From the NCBI GenBank assembly GCA_037903355.1, contig JBAJFE010000044.1, positions 1 through 64,000 on the forward strand: a stretch of 64,000 bases of DNA, given 5' to 3'. Below, piece after piece: positions 1 to 13,400 of the stretch. Each line of letters opens with the position of its first letter. Position 1 is the stretch's first letter. The notes under the pieces were generated by a model that was not told where the DNA came from, ran no database searches, and worked only from the letters and a program-made list of their open reading frames with translations. The DNA is from Trichuris trichiura. Taxonomy: Eukaryota; Nematoda; Enoplea; Trichinellida; Trichuridae. The translations under genes were made by a program, and so were the position numbers.

Positions 1-276
1 CAGATAACATTTTGATTTTGAGTTACATAGAGATTTTGAGTTACATTACCACCATCGCTGACGACGGGACAAGGTTAGTGCCGAAAGCTCCGAACTGTTT
101 AAGTACTTGTTCTGTATTTTTCCTTAATAATTGTTCCTCCATCCGTTGGTAGGGCATTTGCTTCGGTTTGATTTCAGAATCCATAAACGGGCAAGAAAAC
201 ATACCGTATAAAGTACTGATAAGATACTCCATTTTTTTTAACTTCTTCCCTGTGCTCGTGTACGCAATCAAATTAA

Positions 277-2072
277 TCAGCAGCAATTGGAGCGCATGAT
301 AATGGTCGTCCATCGTTCACTTATTTCCGCTCCTTGATCGCGGTTGTATGTTTCATTGCGTCTAATGTACAGGACTTCATTAATCCGTTGTAAGCGTAAA
401 TTATTTTCATAGCATAAAACGTTTCGTTGAAAAGGCTGGTAACGTTGTGCCGCGTGTTTCACCACAGCGCAGGGCTTGAATAGCTTCTTCCACGGTAGCT
501 CTTGGATCCAGCGTCAGTCTTCCGCGTTGTGCGATTGGAGTGCTATCATTATTAAAAATTGATTTTGCGTTATTGTCACTATTGAGGATTTTGTATGTGT
601 TGATTGAACCTATGTTCCAGAGTATTGCCTGGTTCCCCAGTGTGCACTCCTGAACAAGCACATTCGACCGCATGGATTAACCCTGTTTTTCTGTTTGCTG
701 GGATTTTTGTTTTCTGACATCTTGATACACGAAATAAATTGAAAATGAAGTTAACTGCAATAAAATAGCATAGCGCCAAATCGTTTGAAAACTGCGAAAG
801 ATGACAACGTTTGAACACCCCTCTACCTCTAAAAATTTACAACTAATTCACATGAAAAAAAGTTGTGATTCTTCATTTACCATTTACATGTACAACTTAT
901 CACGCTAGCGAAAAGATTTAGACATTAGCGCTAGTTGTAATTGCCTACCAGTTCTGAAGAAAAATTCGACAGTGCAATGGGAGGAAAAATTTACTTACTT
1001 TGTCTTCCGGAACGTCGATATAAACGAAATTCGTCTTGTTCAAGTCTTTTTGCAAGAATAAATTACGTGCATTTTGTCGTTTAGTCAAATTGAATAAAGC
1101 TGTACAACTTTTGGTTGAATAGTCACTGAAATAAGAATAAGATGTGCGACTTCGCAGCAGCGCCTTCTTTCTGTTACCGCACCGAAAGAATAAGTCAGAA
1201 CGCGAAGACACTGCCGAGAAAATCATACTTTCTTTCAGCAAAGCTAAAATACGTATGAAGCTGTAGTTCACCGCTAAACTCTGTAACAGACGCTGATCAG
1301 AAAATAAAGAAAGTGACACGAACTGAATAGTATACAGTCAGAACGCGTTAGTATATAAGGCAAGCGTAAATGATAAATATAACATATCAATTTTCTCGAC
1401 CATCTGAAAAAACTGATAGACCGACGGATATTGCCATGTTTTAATATGAACAAAACGAAAAAAGCACGGTGGTACTTACTTTGCTTTCGGGATTGTCGCA
1501 ACGTAAAAAGTGTTTTCTTCTTCTCAGTAGATTCAATATGTAAACGAGCGCTCTGTCCACGCAGTCTCTTCGTTATCAATCAACAGTCAAAGTTCGAATA
1601 ATTTCTAAGCAGCTGTCTACTGCTAACTTCTATTCGCAATGCACATATCTGTCACACAAAATATTTAAAATACAAAAAAAGCACACAAACATTGGCATCG
1701 CTATTTGTTCACTTTATGAATGACACTTTCAGTTGGAGCGACTTTTGTTCCACCATTATTTTTATAGACAAATATTTGATTTTCTCACCATAAACGGAGT
1801 TGCAGAAAAGATGTCGCTCAATCACAATTTGAGTCCACATTTCATGCAAAAAGACGTGAGTGCGACTGGCAGAAAGCCCGTAAGTTACATTAGATTACGC
1901 GATTACTAGCAATGATTGAAAAAATTTATTAAAATAATTGTAATACTTACTTTTTCTTCTGCAACGTCGAAAATGCCACTGCGGTCGATGATGTTCCAAC
2001 GTGGTCGCTGATATTGTCTCGTTCGTCTGTTCAACACTATTGCATCGACTTCACTGTACGGCGCTGATTGTG
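277..2072 (-). CDS. Possible multi-exon gene, unrecognised, may run off the left edge
   Basis: I do not recognise this gene. Three minus-strand open stretches each end in a strong donor (gtaagt): one near 2072-1968 ending ...FDVAEEK, one near 1567-1482 ending ...RQSRKQ (an alternative frame reads ...CDNPESK), and one near 1126-1005 ending ...YIDVPEDK. The last is preceded by a good acceptor (cttatttcag). Further left, minus-strand open frames continue (around 555-277 and 313-41), one reading ...LTLDPRATVEEAIQ. The serial donors on one strand suggest consecutive exons of one gene, but I could not join them into a protein that resembles a family I know, and frames to the left disagree. Exon limits are approximate. 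It could also be a decayed gene. Confidence 0.3.
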
Positions 2073-2079
2073 GTAAATG

Positions 2080-4440
2080 GGTCAAATGAAGATAAACTTA
2101 TCATTCGATGATAATGTTTTTATTTGCTTAATCTCTCGAAATGCTCTACTGAATATTTACTTAACAGCGATTTCTCGCAATTTCGAGCGAGGTTGCGTTT
2201 TATCAGCGAATTTTACCTACATTTGGTTAGCTGCCAAAGGTTATCTTTTAAACTGGTTTCTGCGCAGTTGAAATTAAAATATGTCTGAAATGCATTACGG
2301 TATTTGTTAATTCTTTTTCCAAATGTCAATTTACTAAGTTAATGCATTTATGTTCCTGTCCATTTGCTTAATAAAATACTTGAAATATTCGTAAGCAGAC
2401 TGGCAACTATGAAGGGAGAGGCTTATGAAAAAATTTGAAATTCACAGCTAAGTGAGTCGTTTGCACTCTTTATGAAAAACGAGTAGCAAGATTGTGTGAC
2501 AATGAGTTCGTTGAAGGCGAAAGGTTATGCGAAAAACGATGAACTCCTTTTTAGGTCAGACTTTGGTGGTCATCCAGTCTACCGTGTTAAGGTAGCACAT
2601 TATCTCATGATGCCTTGTGCATATTGGGATCAGCGAGACTTTCAGGCTTGAATAGTTTCATAGTAGATCTTCAGATTGGGTTATCCTCAAACCCTAGGAT
2701 GGATAGCAAATTACAGAACGAATGACGTACGTAACTGCTCGTGTTCCGTTCTGTTTGCTGCAAAGAGATTAGGGTTTTAATGCTCATATCTTATCTCATA
2801 ATGAATCAAGATCTTGTGATTTGAATTCTATTTCATAAACTTTCATGTGATGACGTACATGCACGTAGAAGTCGTACCTTAGATGTAATGGCAGCAGTCG
2901 AACACTACGATTTGCCTTTGTTTGGTCGAGGTATTGTTGTCTATGTGCGCTTTACAACTTGCTGTTGGTACTATGAGTATGTATGGTATTACCACACCCA
3001 ATACGGACACTCAACCGTAAGACGAAAGAAAAGTATCAAGCGTGGAATTTAGCCTACACACTTTTTATGAGGTGAAAACATGTCACTTACACTCTTCTAA
3101 GGAGAAGTGCTTGTCCTTAGGTGACGTTTAAAAGTAGATGCAATAGGACATGCTTACCAGGGCTCAACAGCTACATCAACGCCAAGGTTAACTTCAGATC
3201 ATTGAAGCACTACCGGCGTGCCACTACTGAGGATGAATGTGTTTCACCCATTCATTTGACTTTCTTCACAATTGATTGCTGCCTTCTTCCCTAGCTTCTA
3301 TTGTAGGAAACATTAAGTGGATATGAAATCAGCAAATTCCAGTTTTTATCTGATATATTCATTTAACAGCTTGATTCATTAGTAACCTAAAAACGTGTTT
3401 CATTTACATTACTTTAACTTCTGCTTCATCACACCACCTTGCCATCCAGTTCACATTAACTTTCCGTTCTCTTCACGCCTTTCTAATTTCTTCGCCGGTG
3501 AAGCTTCACAATTGGTAATCAATTCTAAAAGTTTAAACGACTCGGAGTGTCTATATAAATATGTAGTGCTATTCTTGCAGCTAAAAACTTTGTGGACTCA
3601 GCGAACTTTATCAATAAGCGAAAGTTCGCAAAAGTTCTAAAATCAGCGTTCACCATGCTTTAAAAATTGGCATGAGCATCAGAGCTTTTTTGCAAACTGA
3701 TTAAATGGTGATGCAAGATAACAGCGTGAAAAACTGAAAATTAGACGACTTACATATTTGTCAGTTACTTCCGTTCGGAAAGGAAAGTGCAACGGCGCAG
3801 CCGCGAAGGTTTCTTCCAACATAATTCAAAAGCATGTCATACCCATTCAAGAACAAGGTAATCATGAGTAAACAAAACAATGATGAACAACAGCTAGCCG
3901 GCAAGACGTTTAATGAAAAGTTTTGTGTTGTGGCTGCATCAATGGAATGTGCAATGGTTGAAATGGGAAGAAACAAATTATTGCTTTCATGTCATGTCAA
4001 AACGTTGTCCATTCTTTACGGGAATGCTTGACTTCTGTTCATCTTATTGAGCGAATCGATTAATCAAGTAACAAATGCCTAAATCAAAAAAGTGCAAATG
4101 TACGTAATTACCAAAAATCCGCAAGACTAAACGGTACAGTAAAACGATGAAACCGCCACTGAAATTATTTCGTACGGATATTACCCAATCCACTTACATT
4201 ACTTTATCCGTCCGTCTTTCTGCTACGGAGAATGCTCTCAAAAGCCACGCATGAGACAGCAGGTCAACTTATGATCATGTCAAGCAATGCTTTAAAGCAG
4301 CCGTTTTCGGGATTCCTTACCTGGGGGATGAACCTTGCCGTTTTTCTCTTTTACTGTTAACATCGATCAGAATGAAAGTGCTACCAGAAAAAGAGAAGCG
4401 TAACCCGCTCAGAAAATCTGCTCAAAAGAACAGTTCTGTC
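2080..4440. other. Gene-poor stretch
   Basis: AT-rich sequence with only short open frames on either strand (for example 60-80 codons near 2077, 3395 and 3834). None has recognisable protein features or a convincing pair of splice sites. I see no repeat array here. It probably is intergenic DNA between the left-edge gene and the tRNA. Confidence 0.5.
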
Positions 4441-4513
4441 GTCCTTGTAGTGTAGTGGTCATCACGTCTGCTTTACACGCAGAAGGTCCCTGGTTCAATC
4501 CCAGGCAAGGACA
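4441..4513 (+). tRNA. tRNA-Val (anticodon UAC)
   Basis: The 73-base sequence folds as a cloverleaf. The acceptor stem GTCCTTG pairs with CAAGGAC at 4506-4512, and the discriminator base is A at 4513. The anticodon stem TCTGC/GCAGA encloses a loop TTTACAC with anticodon TAC, which reads valine codons. The T arm is CCTGG-TTCAATC-CCAGG, a good B box. There is no intron. The CCA end is not encoded, as expected in a eukaryote. Within the sequence read here it is the only tRNA I found. Confidence 0.93.
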
Positions 4514-7462
4514 GACATGTGCGTTCTATGTTTTTAGTACATGTAAAACAATTTGAGGTTCACTGGTATGCCACTAATAAGTGAGCAGACGCCGTTTAAC
4601 TCAAACATGCACACACGTTAATAAACAGAATAGTGCAGCAGGACCAAAGTAAGAGAGAAAACTTAGTAGCGCGCGAATGACGAACGCTTTTGAATTTTCA
4701 CAACTTTAAGTACCAACATTACGCAAAGTGCACGGTGTATTATGTTTTGCTGTCAATAGAACTGCCTGCTTCGTTTTCTTCTATTGCAAATTTCTAAAAT
4801 GATAATCAACTTATTGTTACCTGCAAATCCTCTGGAAAAGGATAGAGCCTAACTGAAAGTGCCATAATTTTGCAAAAGCAGACTCGCGATACTGCTGCAA
4901 GTGTATCGACTAAATGCAATTATAAGAGCGTTAAGGAACGCGCCTTATAAGAGCAAGACGGTTGATGCTAGCGAGAAATTATGGAAAGCAAAGGCATTGA
5001 AGTTCATCACTGACAATGTCAAGCAAAGGTTCTCTTTGAAATATGGTTGAACTATCAACTTTTATGCGATTCAGACTTGAAATCAAACGCTAAGCATCAC
5101 GCGCTAATCACCTACGGATCTGCTAATTCGTTCGCTCTCAGCTTGTTACGTCAAATACGTGATTGGATAAGTTGTCTAATATGTGAAAATGTGCATAGAC
5201 AGATTTACTGATAATGATGGAGCGCAATTTGAAACAATTACGCCTTCGCAATTTAACTGAAAAAATTGAAACAAGAGAACGCGGTCAATCATTAGATTTC
5301 TGAACAGCTCAGAGGTCAACAACTCCACAATTTGCAATACAAATAGTAGCAAGAAAACAAGCGGCTCCATTAGGTGAGCGCCGTTATACAGTAAGCTTAT
5401 AAACAATTTTCAGGTGCAGCAGTTTTGAATTTCAAAACTTATATGAAAAAAACTTGTACCGCAGAGCCAAACTTGCTGCCAACTCAACCACGAGAACTCA
5501 AGTCGAAAGCTTTAAGAACCTGAGCAATCGGAGGCGCATTTTTACGGGAACAAATTGCAAAAAAGCGACCGACAAACTCATGAAAATAACCGAAGCCAAA
5601 CGATTGGAATACTGCGAACCGACGCAAATCCATCTACATTATTTTGCTGGACTTTCGACTGATTACGCCCTTGCACGAAGCAGATACTGTACGATAGCAG
5701 CAACGTGCGAAATCGCAACGTTCTGCTTTGCTTTGCAAAAGTTTCCAATCTTTCGCCCAACAGGCGATCACTTTTTACAAAAGCAAAACTTCGTCGGGAA
5801 ACGGGCAACTCTGTTAAATTTACGCGGTTGCGTGGGGCCAACTGACAGCCAAGGAGCAAAAACAATGCAACCACCTTCCATCACGCGAAGTTGCGCAACT
5901 AAAGGACTTCCTAAAAAAGCAAAGCGCCAATCAACAAAGGAAAAATAAATCAAATTGGCACATACACGAAGCATGTCATTTTTGGACAACAACAATCGGC
6001 AGAGCAGCATAATAAAATTGGGATTACGCCAATAAGCGCAAAGTGGGCCCTGTTACGTAACCCTGATTGGATAAAGTTTTTACGGGCAATCTGCACTGTT
6101 TGAAAATAGGCAATTACTAACTTCGTTTGAATTGAACGCCGTTGCTCTACGCGGACTGCTGCCAGCCTACGGATGGCAGAAGCCGGATTGAAGTTTCGGA
6201 TTAATTTACAAAAAAAAACCTGAGTCGACTTGAGCAGAGATAAGAAATTTTTCAAAGAGCATAAAAACAACGTCAATAACCATTTGTTAGGAAGAGATTA
6301 AAAACAACAGTCTACCACGGCGTTGTTACGATCCATAAAAGCGGCAACTTCTCAGAAAAACTAAATGCGACGTAAAGGGCTAAAAAGTAACTTGCTCTTA
6401 CAGCCTTTTTGAAGTTTGCTATCACGGCCAACTACTCAATTTCTGTTATGTCTTATGAGGTATAACCTTTGCTCTTCGCTTTCAGTTACAAGCGTATAAG
6501 GCGACACTACTCCCTTAACTACATGTAGGACCGCATAACCAATAATACGATGAGCCAAAGTAGCTGTACAATGTTTAAAATTGATGAGGGAGCGTCAGCA
6601 GGGAGCTAACTAAACTTTACAACCGGCTGAATTCTCAGCCAAGATATTGGCGCCAAAAGTGCACGTCGACAACATTGTCTGCTCGGATACGAACTGAAAA
6701 ATCAGTGACCAGTTTGAGACGAACTGACAAGAAATTGAATGCCAAAACGTCTGCGAAAGAAAAGCAACCATAAGCACAACTAGCGAAATGTCCAACGAGC
6801 AGAAAAACAGGGACCCAGCGGAAGCGCTCCATTTCTGCTTCGTACAATTAAGAGACTTTTTCCTAAAGCTGCGGAACAGAGCAAATGACCGAAATTGACA
6901 ATTCAACACACATACGAGCATCGCGAATGCAATGGTGGAAAAAGAGCATTATAACTTTTAGAATGCCAACACCAGGAAGAGCGGCAAGCGAATTGGTCAA
7001 TGGAGGAAAAAACATCCTTCCGCTGAGTGATGCGGTCGACATTTTGCTTGCGAAAATGTCGATGCAACGTTGATAGGAATAACATGGGCAAATGTCCATT
7101 CGAATTGGGGTAAAGCAGGTTGCATAAGGAATGTTCGACGTTGTTTCACACGGCGTCAGCTGATCCGCCGCATCGTCGGCGACGTTGATTCGGCATTTCG
7201 CTACAAGTCGCCAGTAAGAAGGCCCCAGTGGCGCTTTCGTCATTGGATATAAGCAACAGCCGCGTTATCGTTTCGCGGCGACAACGCCGACTGATATTAC
7301 GGGCCTTCCTATTAGCCAGTATGGAAAACTGTGTCGGCATTAGTGACCGTGGCGGCACTAAGTATTAGTAGTCCAAAACATTGCCGGACCGCCGACAAGT
7401 CTGGCTCCTTGTCGCTGCCCACTGGACCGCCTAGGCAGTTATAGCCTTGGCAGTGGGCCAAC
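4514..7462. other. Stretch without an identifiable gene
   Basis: Many open frames occur on both strands (the longest is 164 codons on the plus strand at 5454-5948) but they overlap antisense, lack known motifs, and have no clear splice partners. The plus-strand frame at 6885-7073 sits just upstream of the degenerin and could hold a 5' exon of it, but I cannot prove a junction. I treat this as intergenic or 5' flanking sequence. Confidence 0.45.
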
Positions 7463-10400
7463 ATGGTCACCTTCCAAGATAACAAAACGACAAGACGACG
7501 GGTCAAGAACCTGCTGCTCGAATTTAGCGACCGAACCACTGCCCATGGCATTCCCCGGATTGGTATGGCCAGGTCCAAAAGGGAAGGAGCCTTTTGGACC
7601 TGTGTTGTCTGCACATCCTTTACTATATTCATTTTTCAACTTTGCCTTCTTATCGCTCGGTTTCTGCGCTTCGAGACAACTACGCAAGTCGAGGTAAGAA
7701 TTTACAACCTTTTGAACGCGTTTGCGCTCGAATAGCGGACGTAAATAATTTTTACAAAAAAAAGCCCATCATTAGCACCTTCGGAACATTGTACGCTTCT
7801 CGGGCGAACGCATTCCTTTGAATATAAGGGACTGAATTATTTCCTTTTGGACGTTTGCTAATCGAGATGCCATTATTGACAGCTGCTGTTTGGAGTGCGG
7901 CTTGCACAAGTTGACGGGCAATCAATTGCGGGCACCCAAAGCAATCTGATAAATCGAGCCGACCCGCCCTTGCCAACGGAGATGGAACTTTTATCAGCTC
8001 GATCAAATGACAATAGTGCAACTTTTAACCGATCCATCTGGCCAAAGCGTGCAACGACACCGGAAATATGTTTTTGCCATTTTTTATACATGTTTCTATT
8101 TTTCGGACTCTGATCGCACCTTCTCGAATGTCGCGTGCAACGCGTGCCCCTCAAGGCTGACGCTAAAACGTTGATTTTTTGGCGCCCCTCCCACAACCAC
8201 CAACCAGTGGTCTCACATCTTGAATTGCCAGCGCGCAAAGCTAACTGGCAGTGATCACCCACTTTCCAACCAGGAATTCCAAGATCGTAGATGTTCAAAC
8301 AGTGGGTGGCATAATTTTCTTCTTTGTTCATTCGAGCAAGCGGCAGTTGTTCGTACCTGGAAAACGCGACGCTTGCGTACGCTTTTTCATTGAAGCTAGC
8401 CGGAGAGACGTGCCACACGTTTAACTCATTGCGCGCTCATCTCGTTGACACGCGAATCTAACAGAGTTGACATGCGAATTTCGCCGAACACTCTGCTTAT
8501 GCCCGTCCGAACGGACAAAGTGGCACCATACCCGCACGATCTATGGAAAGCTGAAAATGAAAAGTTAAAATTTTACGCTACTTAGGCTAACGCGCCTCGG
8601 CGGTACGGCTCATAACCGCTGGCGCAATTCTGGGCACAAAAACTGACAATCATTCGACGAAATTAGCAAAGCAAAAAAGCGCAATAACGTGGAAGTGTGT
8701 AAAAAGAGCCAATTAAGGCGTCAAAAAAATGTTCAGGGATCAATGGTAGCTAAGCGCCCGTGACGTCGCGCGCAAAAGCGGCGAAACAATGGAATATTAA
8801 ATTTGGCTGTTTCATTTTAGCTTCGATTCGAAACCAGTCAGTTTCCGGTGGTCACGCTTTGCAACATTAACCCGTACAAGAACAGCTTGGTACAGGAAGT
8901 CGACGAGATGAAGCGAATGGTAAGCATTGTCACTTGTATTCCTTCCGTCCGTAAGTTGGCATGCTGAACTGGCGTCCCGCGTTGGCTGGAGAAGTTTTCA
9001 AACATTTTCAACTTACCGACCGCTTTTCAGAACAGACAATCAATTTATCAGTGACAACTGGACTGGCATAGTTTAAGCAAAAAATTCAATTATTATACAT
9101 GGCTGACGTAGCCCTTCAGCGGTGCCTGTTAAAAATGTATATCTCGCATGGGAGTAACAAAGGTTCTGCGGGTGCCCCTATATAGCCTAAAGCTAAACAA
9201 TCAGGCGTTTATAACATACATATCCATATATAGGCATTTTGTCCTCTTTCTCTCTCTCGCTCTCTCTATTTTTCAATGTACATATATAACAAAACTCTAG
9301 AAAGGTTGCTGCCCAAAATGTATGAATAAATATATTGTTATATTCGTAAGAACAGAAGCTGAAATAGAGTCTAATCAGTTAGCCGAACTATGCCCGTTAT
9401 GCCTACTAATTACGAAGGGTTTATACTACCGAGTATTACAAAAAACGGCATTTTCTCAAAAACGGATGAATTGTTTTCCTGCGGTATCTATAAGGCAAAT
9501 GTTAGGTGTGCCAGCTGCTCAACTAATTGTATAAGAACCATACACCAGAGCGTAAAGCAATATTTCATTTTTGAAATAACGTTAGAAAAACCTACATAAT
9601 AAATCTATTAAAGAAGTAGATATTTTCAACTAGTCGTTAGCATCTTTGAAAAATAGGCTTCGGCCAGCGGAAGCGAAGTTGCTTCTCCAAACTGGGAGGA
9701 TCGATTTGTCAAATTGATCAACCCAGTTGATCCCCGCTACGTCCCGGTATTATGGTCGAATATGGCGGTCCCAATCGGTCAAAACGTACCCTTCTTCAAA
9801 GTATAAACTTTCCAGGGACGAAAACATGTCAAGACTGAGCGGTAAAGCTTCGACACGATAAAATCTGACATTAATTGTTGCTTCTTTTCAATCGACCGCC
9901 GGCCGACGACCGATAGTCAATAAGTGTGAACGTCTCCCTTTGGTGCGTAGCGTCAACGAAAATTTGGCAGACGTTCTTCGTCATAAGGACGGAGACTTTC
10001 TCCCTTGAATGACCTGGCAATTATCGCTTGGTTAGAAAGCGCCCTCTACGTCCCAACTGTTTCAAAAAAAAATTCATTTCAAAACAATCCGCAGAGGCTA
10101 CAGTTGAAGTATAAATTGACCCAATTGCCAACACGCACCTTTATCACTGCGGAAGGAAACTAAGAAGTAGTTTGTCGGTAAAAAGTTGACAAAGCCGTCG
10201 TGAGTCTGCTTGATGAGAAAGCTGAAATGAATAGCTTGCAAGAAAAGTGCCAATAGCAACAATTGGAGCGCCTCCATTTTTCGAGGTTGCGTTTGGTATC
10301 GTATCGATTTAAATGCCTTCGCCTCCATAAAAGTACAAATGACAGATGTATTCTTTGCCTATTTTGTGACATTGGACGTATTCCACCAGACCAACTTGAA

Positions 10401-13400
10401 AAACATACGTGGACGTCACGCGCTTCGCCTTCTCCGAAGGGGAAGTAAATAAAGGGATTACGGAAAGATTTGACGCTTTAAAATATTCAGGCAAACTACA
10501 CCCTATGGTACAACATCTAAGCTGTATCTCATCGAAACAACAAAGCGAAGTAGCTAACATCACAAACGGTTTTTCATTCCAGCTGACTGACATAAAAGCC
10601 GGCAAGCTTTTGCCTACTATGGAAATGCAGTGTTTTGGAAGCTGTACATTGACGGGGCGAATAAAAATTCCACTTTGATGCGTAATGAATATTCAATCAG
10701 GGACCACTTTATTGCAAAGCCGACTTCGAACTCGTTGGCACATATTGATAGCAGCTCTTAATGAACAGTTCTTTCAGTTCCAATTTTTTGAAAAGAACAA
10801 ACCTTCCAGTGGCAATGCGTCGAAGGGGAAAAGAGTACGTCGAATAGCGTCGTCAAACCATGAGCACTTTCGCTATAAACCATTATACGCTCGCTGCTTA
10901 TGCCCTGACGAAGAAGGTGAATGTGTGCCATTTTTGACCGCTCCATTGGCTGGCGAAGGAGTATGCCTTTGCTACTTCGACAAGCGTACAAGTATGTTAA
11001 TAAGTTTTATTGAGAAAAATCAATTGAGAGCTATATGACCCAATGATAGGAGTACCTTGGCCTTGCCTGTCAGAGAAGCACTGGAGAACCGAATGGTGCT
11101 CTCGGTGTAGTCCCAGTGGTAACTGCTGGGAAGTGGTGAAGAAACGGCAGCTCTCCTCCCAAGACGACATACAAAGATGTGTTTGCGATAGTCGTAGTCA
11201 CAAATGCCTGGCAGCTAGCGGCGGGCAACCTGAACGTATATGGGACCCAAAGTACAGCGACGTTCGATTGGATCGCTACACGACAACGGTAGCCATAGAT
11301 CCACCTCCTGTGGAAACAACAACAACAACAACAACAACGTTTCTCGCTCCCACAACTACGACAATGTCAGGACCGTCAGAAGAGGAGCAATACAGCGAAA
11401 CAATGGGATTCCAGGTATGATAAGCCCCATAGGAACTTTGAATGGGTTGAATGGGCAGCTACTCCGCAGGGAATTACGGATGAAACGGCCAAGGTAAGCA
11501 AAGCGCAAGAAAATACACTCTTCATCATGGCCGAAATGACCAACGAGACCAGAGTACGGCTGTCCCAACAAAAGAAGGACTTTATTCTACAGTGTTCGTT
11601 CAACGGTCGGCAGTGCAACATTGAAAAGTAGGACGTAAAAAGTTGCCGCGCCTTTTCAATGAACATTTCTCCCAAAAAAGGGATTTCAAGCTTTATGTCG
11701 ACCCGGTTTACGGCAATTGCTACATGTTCAATTCCGACAATTCGCAAAACAGGACAACAAGCAGAGCTGGGCCAATATACGGTACGCAAGATGCATTCTT
11801 TTCAATGAAATGGACATTCTTTCCTTTTTAGGGCTTTCATTGGTCGTTTATGTTGACGTAGACGACTACCTGCCGACAACAAAAGCGTCGGGAGTTCGAT
11901 TAGTCGTTCACTCGCAGGATGAGTATCCATTTCCGGATACGAACGGCTACAACGCACCGACGGGATTGATGTCCTCATTTGGACTTCGCTTGGTGACTTT
12001 TGACGAGCAATCGTCGGCGACGACCCCATTTAGGGACAATTAAATTTGTAGCGAAAAATCGAGCGTCTTCCGGCTCCTTACGGGGACTGCATACACGAAG
12101 GTAAAACGGAAGACTACATCTACAAGGACCAAGTTTACACACTGGAAGTATGCACACACTCTTGAAGATAGAGCAAAACCATCTACATGAACATTATAAT
12201 AGGGTTGCTATCGTAGTTGCTTTCAAATGGAGCTTATCAAAGCTTGCGGCTGCGGTGACCCTCGATTTCCGGTTCCCGAAGGAAGACGACATTGTCGCGT
12301 CGAAGAGCGCGAGAAGAGTAAGTAATTTTACTTTTTTTCTTTATTACCCGCAATGCTCTTAACTTCTCATGGAGATTTTAATGTCTCAACGTGTGAGGTC
12401 CAACGTTGACACTTTGTTATTTTTTACCTTGGCGAACGATTCTTCAACTATAGGCTCATTCACGAAACGATTATGGAGCTACTCAACGTTTCCCATCAAT
12501 CACTCAATTACTAGAAAACGTAAACACGCGATCTAATCTCCTCTACGTCGCGGTTTTTTTCTTATTTCCAATAACAGCAGAGGAGTGGAACATAAAATGG
12601 CACGCGCGAATCAGCCAACAGATGATTTACGACTTGAGGATGATCTATTGCGCAAGTTGCTCTTCAAAAAGCCCAAAGGGGCTCGTAATGATCGACGTCT
12701 ACTTTCGCTTCCGTAATCGTCAAAAGACGTTGTTAATTCGGGCTATTAGCCTTGGCGGGCAACAGCGTCGACATTAAACTTGCAAGTCGAGTTTTTGAAC
12801 GTATACAAAAATGCGGAAAACAAAAGGAAATGGAAAACCGGATTCCGCTGGCTTGGAAGTCTACCTTTCGAGACTGTCTGGAAAAATAAGAATGTCAGAT
12901 TTATGCAAATACTACGTGACGTTGAAAGAAAATCTGCCTATGAATCATTGTGGCAGGTTGACACTTTTTCGCGCCACGCAAGCGTTAATGTTGGGTAAAT
13001 ACGCATCAAGGCGTAGGCGTAAAAACTGGCGAAAACAGAATCTGCATTTTATCGATCATACGAAAGGACGGCACAGATTCTAGACGCTTCTATCGAGCCC
13101 AGACACCCTTTCGTGCTAGAAAGAGATTTTCCAAGCTCCAATCGCCACCGTAATGCATCAACGGAAGCTTGGAATTCAAAAACAATCCCCGGCCGTGACA
13201 TAGCGCTAAGAAACTAATCGTTCTTTGGATGAACAAGCTTGGAGTAACCAGACAGCTTAGCTTTATCGTTAAGGGAGACCGCGTAGCCAACACATACTTC
13301 GCAACGCACCAATGCTACAAAAATCTTTAACTACGGAGAGTTGCTTCGACATTTCCGGCTTTTGTGGGCTATAAAAGATAGCGCACTACTTCAGTATGCC

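Noticed and set aside
5454..5948. 164-codon plus-strand frame and its antisense partners
   Set aside because: The longest open frame of the left region, but it has no motif or recognisable domain, is overlapped by equally open antisense frames, and has no supporting splice or polyadenylation context.
7873..8418. 181-codon minus-strand frame
   Set aside because: Lies in the first degenerin intron, with low-complexity and basic composition and no recognisable domain. Could be checked by transcripts, but nothing in the sequence favours it.
12598..12716. 39-codon plus-strand ATG frame in the degenerin intron 12318-14074
   Set aside because: The exons on both sides join directly in phase and match the family, so no exon is needed here, and the frame has no known motif.
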